Virus record (IMG/VR): IMGVR_UViG_3300042691_035686
Span: 1-39,318 of that record
Source: a virus
Strand: one strand, 5' to 3'
Length of the DNA stretch: 39,318 bases
Position numbers and translations under genes: made by a program. Under the pieces are notes generated by a model. That model worked only from the letters and a program-made list of their open reading frames with translations, was not told where the DNA came from and searched no databases. Positions 26,808-33,932 of this stretch are shown here, piece after piece (the stretch's first letter is position 1; the number at the start of each line of letters is the position of its first letter).

Positions 26808-28214
26808 ATGGTAAAAAAGCTTGGTATATGTATTCCTTATAGAGATAGGGAATATCATCTTAAAATGTTGGTCCCACATCTTACAAAATTCTTAAACAAA
26901 AAAGGAATACCACATTCATTTTATATTGCTCATCAAACGGATGATAAATTATTTAATAGAGGTACAATGAAAAACATTGCAGCAAAACACGCATTTGAAG
27001 ATGGGTGTGATTATGTTGCGTTCCACGATGTAGATATGTTACCAGAAAATGATAGCTGTGATTATTCTTATCCAGAAAAATATCCAACTCATATTGCAAC
27101 GGCTGTTTCAAAATACAAATATAAATTAAATTACGAACAATATTTTGGAGGAGTTGTATTGTTTAACAAAGAGCATATTGAAAAAACCAATGGTTATTCA
27201 AATGATTATTGGGATTGGGGTATGGAAGATGATGACCTTTTTTGGAGATGTCGTTTTGAAGGGTTAACGGAAGATAATTTATTTTCGGAATATAATGATG
27301 TTTCTTGTTTTAATTTTAATGGTGAAACATCATATATAAAAATTCCAATGGATAAAAATATATCGGAACTTTTGTCAAAATCACATACATTATCTATTTT
27401 ATGTAATGTTGAAGAACAGACAGATAAATACAAAGAATGGTTAATAGGTTTAGATAATAAACAATTTGTTGAATATCCTATATTTGCAATGAACAAACAA
27501 AAATCATATTTTATAGGATTTAATAATTCAAGAGCAATAAGTTCTACATTATATACAGAGGATGATAATCAAATATATTCTTGGATAAAAAGAGGGTTTA
27601 AAGAATGGACATGGATAACAATATCGGTAGATTCAAACGAAAATAAAATATATTTTTATTGTAATTCTAGTTTAATAAAAAACACAAAAACACAAACACT
27701 CGAGTACTCTCCATACGAATATACTGGTGAATTAAAAAATTATATAGAAGATATCTTTATTGGAAAAAATCCATGTTCAGATTGTAATCCTATAATAGCA
27801 AAATATTTAAAAGGAAAAATAGCGGGAATTAAATTGCACAATGAAGTAGTTTTACCGAAAAATATAGAAGATTTTTTAAAGAACAAAAAAGATATAGTAT
27901 TTGATTTAAATGATAATACTTTATCTGAAATAAATGATGTATCTATAACAAAGGAAAACTTTATTGTAAGTAGTAATAATCTACCATATAGGAGAAATGG
28001 TAGATTTTATTCGTTACCACACCCAAGTGAAGGATTTGTAGAAGGTAGATGGGCTAAGGGAGAAACAACCGCTAAAAACGAAAAAAGATTTGTTAAAGAA
28101 ATGCAAGAAGGTAAAATTAATTATAAAAAAGATGGAATCAATCAAATTAAGTATGAATTGGTTTCAAAAGAGTTATATACGGACAATGCCTGGATGATAA
28201 ATGTAAAACTTTAA
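26808..28214 (+). CDS. GT7-type galactosyltransferase interrupted by a LamG-like lectin domain
   Basis: The 468-residue product begins MVKKLGICIPYRDREYHLKM, the nucleotide-sugar-binding start of beta-1,4-galactosyltransferase-like (GT7) enzymes. The metal-binding FHDVDML (Asp74-x-Asp76), YFGGVVLFNKEHI and YWDWGMEDDDLFWR (134-147) are all present. At about residues 168-385 a concanavalin A/LamG-like domain is inserted (FNFNGETSYIKIP, KEWTWITISVDSNENKIYFY). The GT7-like end then resumes (YRRNGRFYSLPHPSEG, WMINVKL). The enzyme should transfer a sugar from a UDP-sugar; donor and acceptor are unknown. An ATG at 26718 would add 30 residues and overlap the upstream gene by 88 bases, so I chose 26808, which leaves a normal 2-base gap. 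Its position beside two fibre genes suggests glycosylation of a fibre, or of a host or progeny surface. Confidence 0.87.
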   Translation: MVKKLGICIPYRDREYHLKMLVPHLTKFLNKKGIPHSFYIAHQTDDKLFNRGTMKNIAAKHAFEDGCDYVAFHDVDMLPENDSCDYSYPEKYPTHIATAVSKYKYKLNYEQYFGGVVLFNKEHIEKTNGYSNDYWDWGMEDDDLFWRCRFEGLTEDNLFSEYNDVSCFNFNGETSYIKIPMDKNISELLSKSHTLSILCNVEEQTDKYKEWLIGLDNKQFVEYPIFAMNKQKSYFIGFNNSRAISSTLYTEDDNQIYSWIKRGFKEWTWITISVDSNENKIYFYCNSSLIKNTKTQTLEYSPYEYTGELKNYIEDIFIGKNPCSDCNPIIAKYLKGKIAGIKLHNEVVLPKNIEDFLKNKKDIVFDLNDNTLSEINDVSITKENFIVSSNNLPYRRNGRFYSLPHPSEGFVEGRWAKGETTAKNEKRFVKEMQEGKINYKKDGINQIKYELVSKELYTDNAWMINVKL

Positions 28215-28245
28215 TTGGAAATTACAAAAATTTTCGTTATGTTTG
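28215..28245 (+). promoter_or_regulatory. Bacteroidota-type promoter candidate
   Basis: TTG at 28215-28217, a 20-base spacer and TATGTTTG at 28238-28245 match the -33/-7 pattern TTG-N19-20-TAnnTTTG known for Bacteroidota housekeeping sigma factors. It lies in the 84-base gap before the multienzyme gene. Transcription would start about 45 bases before the ATG at 28299. It also supports the host assignment. Confidence 0.5.
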
Positions 28246-28286
28246 GTTAAAAAAGTTACTAAAAAGCTAAAACTAAAGCATTTAAG

Positions 28287-28295
28287 ATATTTATA
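28287..28295 (+). promoter_or_regulatory. ATATTTATA element abutting a start codon
   Basis: This exact ATATTTATA ends only 3 bases before the ATG at 28299. That is too close for an ordinary -10 element to yield a leader for this start, so here the motif may have another role or the gene may use the host-type promoter upstream. Confidence 0.4.
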
Positions 28296-28298
28296 GTT

Positions 28299-31200
28299 AT
28301 GAATTTAATAAAAGAAGTGAATAAACCAGAAGTTAAAAAAACAGTAGTAATATATGCTGGTCGTTTTCAACCATTCCACAGAGGACATCATGATGCTTAT
28401 CAAAGATTAGTTTCTAAGTTTGGTGAATCAAATGTCTATATAGCTACATCTAACGATACATCTTCAGAAAAATCTCCATTTACTTTTAAAGAAAAAAAAC
28501 AGATAGCTACTCAAATGTTTGGAGTTCCTTCTTCAAGATTTGTTAGAGTTTCAAATCCATATAGACCCGTAGAAATATTAGGAAAATTTGATGGAAAAAC
28601 TACTGCATATATTGCAGCGGTAGGAGAAAAAGATGCTGATAGATTAAACGGAAAATATTTTAAACCATATAAGAATAAATCGGGTTATGGTTATGATGAA
28701 ATTGGTTATACATATCCTATTCCACCGGAGGCAAATCCAATTAGTGGTACTCAGGTTAGAAAAGGATTAGGAAGCGGTGATAAAGATAAAGCAAAATCAT
28801 TCTTTCTTAAAGCATACCCAAAATTTGATAAAGAGATATTCAAAATGATAACAGGTAAATTAAATGAAAATTTTATAAAAGGTTATCCATCAAAAGAAGA
28901 TGTTAAAAAAATACAAAAGAAAAACGATGATATTCGTTCAGTAGCTACTACGGATGATTCGTATGTATATGACCCAATTGGAGAAATAATAAATAGAATT
29001 GTAGATGAAGAAGCTTTTCAACATTTTTTAAAAGAATATTTGAATGAAGATGATGATGCAGCAACAATGGGATTAACTCATTTAGGAGGTGGTTATTATG
29101 GTAAAGATAAAAAAGGACCTGCAACACATAAAAGAGAAGATGGTAATATAAGACCATTAACACCTGCAGAAATAGATGCAGAAAAAAAGAAACAAATGGC
29201 AAAGGGCCCGTCCGATGCACCTGCAAATGAACCCAAACCATCACAACCTGGCCAACCGGTTAATAAAGGGGTAACTGCGCAGGGTAAAATAGATAAAAAG
29301 AAAGAAGAACCAACTAATAAAAAGGCCGGAGAAGAAATTCCTAAACCAGAAACACCACCAGAACAAAAATTAAGTAGTGGAGAATTAAAATCAGGTGCAG
29401 AAAAAAGAGCAAGTGGTGAAGAAAAAGAATTATCGGGTGAGGAATTAGAAACTAAAGAAAAATTAGATAAAGTATTATCTACTATGGATGAACAATCCAA
29501 AAAAGAAGTAGAAGATACGAATAATCCTGATTCCGAAGTAAGAAAAGGAATGTTTAATAAAGTAAAAGACTGGTGGGATAAAACTAAAAAAACTACGGTA
29601 GTTGGTAGATTTATAGAGAAAAAAAGACAGCAATATAAAAATACAGGTACCGCGATTAACAACTTAATGCATGGTAGACGTGTTGGTTCAATTGTAGATC
29701 CTGAAAGTGGAAATCATTTTCATTATAAACAAGTTCAAGAAAGAGATGAGAATGGTAAATATCTTTACGATGAAGAACCTATATACAAAAAGGATAAAAA
29801 AGGAAATGTTGTTAAAGATAAAGAGGGTAATCCAATTCAAGATAAAAATTGGTTAGGAAAACCAAAAACTAAGAAAATTCCTAGACTAATGGATGGAATA
29901 GATGAACATACCAAACATCTTGCACATGAATCCCAACACGCTGAACATGAACAAAAACACGCATTAGTTCACACAGGAATTGAAGTTGGATTCTTAATAG
30001 CAGGAGTTAGTATGGCGGGTGGTATAGCAGCTGGTGCTGGAACGGTTGGTAAAACGATAGCTAAAGATTTAGGAAAACATGCAACATTAGAAATTTTAGG
30101 AGTTGAAAACCCAATAGTTGCGGGTAGTGGTGGGCTTGCAGCTGCACACTTTACACATCATTTATTGGAAGGTTTGTATTTAAAAGAAAACTCTAACGAA
30201 ATAGATGAAACTAAATTGTTTTCAAATATTGTAGAAGCTACAATGGAAAAAATGAAAACATATAAGTTATCTGATAAACAATTATTGAAAACATTAGAAA
30301 AATATCAAAAAGAAAAACCTAAAAAAGATTTAGAAAATTTATTAAAAGAAAACCTTTCAGAAACAAAACAACAATCAATTCAACATTTCGTAGAGTTTGC
30401 AACTAAAAGATTAAAGTTAAAAGAAACTCCAAAAATTAATTTAGTTGGTGGTAGAGAATTTGCAGAAGTAAAAAGTAGTTTAGGTGGGTTTAATCCTGAT
30501 ACAAAAGAAATATACGTTGCAACCGAAGGCCGATTAACCGCAGATATATTAAGAACCCTTGCACATGAAATGGTTCATAGAAAGCAAGATGAGTTGGGAT
30601 TGGTTAGAAATCCAATGAAAGATGGTGCGGATGGTTCTCCAATAGAAAACCAAGCACATGCAGTTGCTGGAATATTAATGAGAGAATATGGTAGAGTTAA
30701 TAAGCAAATTTATAACGAAGATGTTAATGTAGATGTTGATAAAGGTGATACTATCTTAATGGGCAAATTCAAAAATAAGAAAGTACAGGTTAAAGATATT
30801 GGAAAAGACCAACATGGGATGCCAACTATTAATGGAAAGCAGGCAACTACATTTCGTAAAATAGATGAAATGGGATCTAAAGATGTTCATTTTTCTAATA
30901 TCATTAGATTATATAAAGATTCTAAATTCAAAAAAAGAATAAATGCATATTTGTTTGGTAACCCAAATGTAAATAAACCAAATGATGTTGCAAGAGCTTT
31001 AAGAAATATGGGATATGATGAAATAACTCAAATGGAAAAGGAGTTAAATATAAAACCAAATTTTGATGAGCAACTTGCAGAATTATATAAAGATATTGAA
31101 AAGTACTTATTAGAAGTAAGTGCATTATCAGGAGATGATGCACAACCGGATGGTAGTTATTTACCAAAAGGAGCTACAAGAAAACTTGACGGAAACGATG

Positions 31201-32573
31201 GTGCTAATAAAGGAGATGATTGGTTTTATAGTGGAGGATATACTCAAATGGATTTCCCAGTAGCAGATGGTATTTTTGGAGATGAAGATGAAAGTAGATT
31301 GACTGTAAGATATTCTGCAAGAAATCTACCTAGATTTGATGAAGCTCCAACTAAGTTCTTAAAAGAAGGTTTACTTTTAGAAGGTGGTGCATATGGACAT
31401 ATGAGCCATCCATTTGATGATATGGATTTAACTTTTGGTGACCTTAAAAATATTATCACAAAGGCACTTAATGGTGATTTGGGTGTAGTTAGAGAAAAAA
31501 CTGATGGACAAGCATTAGCAATTAGCTGGAAGAATGGTAGATTAATCGCGGCACGTAATAAAGGCCATTTACAAAACTCAGGAGCAAGTGCAATGGGTAT
31601 TGAAGATGTTGCATCAAAATTTGGTGGTAGAGGTGGACTAACTGATGCATACAATTTTGCAATGAAAGACTTATCTGCAGCTATTGCATCTTTATCTCAA
31701 AAACAGAGAGAAAAGATATTCGGAGAAGGAAGTAAATTTATGAACATTGAAGTAATTTGGCCTACATCTGTTAATGTTATTCCATACGGCCAGGCTTTAT
31801 TAGTTTTTCATAATTGTATTGAATATGATGTAAAAGGAGTTGCAATTGGTAAAGTGGATGGTGCAGAAAGTGTTTTAGCTGGAATGATTAAGCAAGTAAA
31901 CGCCGATGTTCAATCTAAGTATACTATACAAGGTCCACCAATTACAGAAATACCAAAATCAGATAACCTAAGTTCAAAGCAAGGAAAATATCTTTCAAAA
32001 CTATCAAAGCTACAATCTGAATTTAAATTAAATGATTCCGATAATGTTGCGGATTATCATCAAGCTTGGTGGGAAGATTTTATAAATAAAAAATCACCTG
32101 TAAAAGTTGATAAACTTACAAAAGAAGCATTGGTAAGAAGGTGGGCGTTTGGAGATAAGAGCTTTCGTTTAAATACAATATCAAACCCCAAGCTGCAAGA
32201 ATGGGCAATGGAGAATGATAAAGTAAATGTAGCAAAGCAACAAAAAGATAATATAAAACCATTTGAAGAAATATTCTTAGGAGTTGGTGCAGATGTTTTA
32301 GAATTTGTTGGAAGTGTACTGACGGTACATCCAGATAAGGCAATACGTTCAATGAAATCAAGATTAAAATCAGTAGCAGACCAGGTTAAAACTTCTGGAA
32401 ACCCTGCCCAAATTCAAAAATTAAAACAAGAATTAAGTAGATTGAATAAACTAGGTGGTATAGATAGAATCGTTGCAAACGAAGGAATAGTATTTTTTTA
32501 TAATGGAAAAACATACAAACTTACGGGTACATTTGCACCACTAAATCAGATACTTGGTATTTTTTATGAATAA
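28299..32573 (+). CDS. Multienzyme protein: nucleotidyltransferase, zincin and ligase-like domains (possible head polyprotein)
   Basis: The 1424-residue product has three enzyme-like parts. Residues 14-187 form a NMN adenylyltransferase/cytidylyltransferase fold: GRFQPFHRGHH (HxGH at 27-30) and ISGTQVR (148-154). After a Pro/Glu/Lys-rich linker and one hydrophobic stretch (about 564-585), residues 640-800 look like a zinc metallopeptidase: HEMVH (756-760) and a possible third ligand Glu783 in SPIENQAHA. From 1029 a domain I know from marine phages begins GGAYGHMSHPFDD. It carries a ligase-like motif I, KTDG (1067-1070), ARNKGH, a possible motif III NIEVI (Glu1151), EGIVF (1395-1399) and a weak motif V. 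L-x-E sites fall at boundaries: Glu190, Glu250, Glu624, Glu939 and Glu1028. T4 prohead protease cleaves after (L/I)xE, so a packaged polyprotein is inferred. The unusually long spacing between ligase motifs III and IV keeps that call tentative. Confidence 0.8.
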   Translation: MNLIKEVNKPEVKKTVVIYAGRFQPFHRGHHDAYQRLVSKFGESNVYIATSNDTSSEKSPFTFKEKKQIATQMFGVPSSRFVRVSNPYRPVEILGKFDGKTTAYIAAVGEKDADRLNGKYFKPYKNKSGYGYDEIGYTYPIPPEANPISGTQVRKGLGSGDKDKAKSFFLKAYPKFDKEIFKMITGKLNENFIKGYPSKEDVKKIQKKNDDIRSVATTDDSYVYDPIGEIINRIVDEEAFQHFLKEYLNEDDDAATMGLTHLGGGYYGKDKKGPATHKREDGNIRPLTPAEIDAEKKKQMAKGPSDAPANEPKPSQPGQPVNKGVTAQGKIDKKKEEPTNKKAGEEIPKPETPPEQKLSSGELKSGAEKRASGEEKELSGEELETKEKLDKVLSTMDEQSKKEVEDTNNPDSEVRKGMFNKVKDWWDKTKKTTVVGRFIEKKRQQYKNTGTAINNLMHGRRVGSIVDPESGNHFHYKQVQERDENGKYLYDEEPIYKKDKKGNVVKDKEGNPIQDKNWLGKPKTKKIPRLMDGIDEHTKHLAHESQHAEHEQKHALVHTGIEVGFLIAGVSMAGGIAAGAGTVGKTIAKDLGKHATLEILGVENPIVAGSGGLAAAHFTHHLLEGLYLKENSNEIDETKLFSNIVEATMEKMKTYKLSDKQLLKTLEKYQKEKPKKDLENLLKENLSETKQQSIQHFVEFATKRLKLKETPKINLVGGREFAEVKSSLGGFNPDTKEIYVATEGRLTADILRTLAHEMVHRKQDELGLVRNPMKDGADGSPIENQAHAVAGILMREYGRVNKQIYNEDVNVDVDKGDTILMGKFKNKKVQVKDIGKDQHGMPTINGKQATTFRKIDEMGSKDVHFSNIIRLYKDSKFKKRINAYLFGNPNVNKPNDVARALRNMGYDEITQMEKELNIKPNFDEQLAELYKDIEKYLLEVSALSGDDAQPDGSYLPKGATRKLDGNDGANKGDDWFYSGGYTQMDFPVADGIFGDEDESRLTVRYSARNLPRFDEAPTKFLKEGLLLEGGAYGHMSHPFDDMDLTFGDLKNIITKALNGDLGVVREKTDGQALAISWKNGRLIAARNKGHLQNSGASAMGIEDVASKFGGRGGLTDAYNFAMKDLSAAIASLSQKQREKIFGEGSKFMNIEVIWPTSVNVIPYGQALLVFHNCIEYDVKGVAIGKVDGAESVLAGMIKQVNADVQSKYTIQGPPITEIPKSDNLSSKQGKYLSKLSKLQSEFKLNDSDNVADYHQAWWEDFINKKSPVKVDKLTKEALVRRWAFGDKSFRLNTISNPKLQEWAMENDKVNVAKQQKDNIKPFEEIFLGVGADVLEFVGSVLTVHPDKAIRSMKSRLKSVADQVKTSGNPAQIQKLKQELSRLNKLGGIDRIVANEGIVFFYNGKTYKLTGTFAPLNQILGIFYE

Positions 32574-32581
32574 GACAATAT

Positions 32582-32598
32582 ATATTTATATATAAATA
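32582..32598 (+). promoter_or_regulatory. ATATTTATA element within a 16-base palindrome
   Basis: ATATTTATA at 32582-32590 is followed directly by TATAAATA at 32591-32598, making the perfect palindrome TATTTATATATAAATA (32583-32598). It lies ahead of the ATG at 32610. It has the ATATTTATA core in one direction and a T4-late-like TATAAATA in the same strand. Confidence 0.45.
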
Positions 32599-32609
32599 AA
32601 CAGTTACAA

Positions 32610-33278
32610 ATGGCAAAAAGAAAAAGTTTTGATGAGAAAAGTAAAGGGATGCACAAATCTCGTAAACTCATTATAGACACGGTTTTTGGAAGAGAAGATA
32701 ATACTCAAAGAGTATTTGGTTATGAAAAAGAAAGTGAGCAAAAAAGAAAAGTAGGTGAAATCTGGACGGATTCCGAAGGTAAAACTTGGGAACAAAAAGA
32801 GGGATTTAAAATAGCCCACTCAGAAATGGATGATGTTAGGCAGTATTTACAAAAATTAAATACTTGTTCTGATGATAAATGTGAAACGGCGAAATATAGT
32901 TTAGCTGACAAAAAACTAATCCGCAAAACCGGTTTTTGTGTAAGTTGTTTATCTAAACTAGAAACGAGTTTAAAATTAGATGGAACATATCCTTATTATG
33001 AAGATTATAAAATAACCAGAAATAAGCTGGCTTTTATAAGAGAATATAAGGATAGATTAGAAGAAGCGTTGGGGGGTGTTAAACAACAAATTGAAATGGT
33101 TAATGAAGATGGTACTATTTCAAAATGGGAGTGGGAAGTTGATATTGAAAAAGTAAAACAGGATTTAAAAAACGATATTAATAGTTCTTACGAAGCAATA
33201 GAATTATTAGTAGATAGAAAAAGGTTATTGGAAGAAAAATTGGCTGAGTTAAATCATCCAGAATTAATTAAAAAATAA
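32610..33278 (+). CDS. Hypothetical protein with zinc-finger-like cysteines, upstream of terminase
   Basis: The 222-residue product has a basic N-terminus (AKRKSFDEKSKGMHKSRK), four cysteines in NTCSDDKCE and GFCVSCLSK (C-x4-C, then C-x2-C) that could bind zinc, and a helical C-terminal half with the coiled-coil-like stretch VDRKRLLEEKLAELN. I do not recognise a family. T4 places the small terminase gp16 directly upstream of gp17. Here one further gene separates this protein from the large terminase, and its length is compatible with a DNA-binding packaging factor. That role is inferred from position only; a transcription or replication accessory is equally possible. It has its own ATATTTATA element. 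Confidence 0.7.
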   Translation: MAKRKSFDEKSKGMHKSRKLIIDTVFGREDNTQRVFGYEKESEQKRKVGEIWTDSEGKTWEQKEGFKIAHSEMDDVRQYLQKLNTCSDDKCETAKYSLADKKLIRKTGFCVSCLSKLETSLKLDGTYPYYEDYKITRNKLAFIREYKDRLEEALGGVKQQIEMVNEDGTISKWEWEVDIEKVKQDLKNDINSSYEAIELLVDRKRLLEEKLAELNHPELIKK

Positions 33279-33284
33279 AAAATT

Positions 33285-33932
33285 ATGAAAAAATTATTAA
33301 ATTTAAAAAACATCGCAATTGCGGTATTGGTAGTAATCGTATTATTAGAATATTTTAATCCAGGTGGTAAAATGCCAGGCAGAACTGTTAGAATTGATGG
33401 TAAAAAATATGAAGTAATTAAACATGATATAGATACTTTTGAAGTTGTAAAAACAAAAGTAGTTACAAAAAAAGGTGCAGATATTTATCACGAAACAATT
33501 GTTGAAAAAGAAGTTGTAATACCTACGATAGTAGATACAGCAGCATTATTAAAAGATTTCTTCGCTAAAAATGTTTATAAAGATACATTAAGATTACCTG
33601 ATTCATTAGGAACAGTTGCTGTAACAGATACAATCACACAAAACAAAATTTTAGGTAGAACATTTAATGCAAGCGTAAAGCAGAGAGAAATTAAAGAAAC
33701 TCTTATCGTTAAAGAATTACCTAAAACACAAGTATATTACGGTTTTAATGGTGGATTTAATAAAGCAGATGTTGTATCAAATATAGGTGCAGGTGTTATT
33801 GTAAAAACTAAAAAAGATAAGATTTACCAATTAGGTGCAGGTGTTGCAAATAGAACGGTTGATGGAACAAATGGTTCTTTATCACCATATTTGGGAGCAG
33901 GTGTATATTGGAAAATTAAATTCAAAAAATAA
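33285..33932 (+). CDS. Membrane-anchored hypothetical protein
   Basis: The 215-residue product starts with a short basic stretch (MKKLLNLKN) and a hydrophobic segment of about 17 residues (IAIAVLVVIVLLEYF), consistent with a signal anchor. The rest is probably exported: a Val/Thr-rich middle (about 40-150) and a C-terminal part with repeated short Gly-rich strands (YYGFNGGFN, IGAGVIVKTKKD, YLGAGVYWKIKFKK) that suggest a small beta-barrel or beta-sheet. I do not recognise a family. It begins 6 bases after the preceding gene and its stop overlaps the terminase ATG by one base, so it belongs to the packaging operon. A lysis or envelope-related role is possible, but there is no specific evidence. 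Confidence 0.7.
   Translation: MKKLLNLKNIAIAVLVVIVLLEYFNPGGKMPGRTVRIDGKKYEVIKHDIDTFEVVKTKVVTKKGADIYHETIVEKEVVIPTIVDTAALLKDFFAKNVYKDTLRLPDSLGTVAVTDTITQNKILGRTFNASVKQREIKETLIVKELPKTQVYYGFNGGFNKADVVSNIGAGVIVKTKKDKIYQLGAGVANRTVDGTNGSLSPYLGAGVYWKIKFKK

Noticed and set aside
29096-29662. 188-codon open frame on the minus strand
   Set aside because: It lies wholly inside the linker region of the multienzyme gene, whose low-complexity codons keep the opposite strand open; the translation is hydrophobic and Ser/Phe-rich without a recognisable domain.
31244-31654. 136-codon open frame on the minus strand
   Set aside because: It is antisense to the conserved ligase-like region of the multienzyme gene, which explains its openness.
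32610-33278. Small terminase (gp16) assignment
   Set aside because: Position is compatible but the cysteine pattern and lack of recognisable gp16 sequence do not support it.
33285-33932. Spanin or holin assignment for the membrane-anchored protein
   Set aside because: There is one N-terminal hydrophobic segment, but no lipobox, no second membrane segment and no long coiled coil to support a lysis call.
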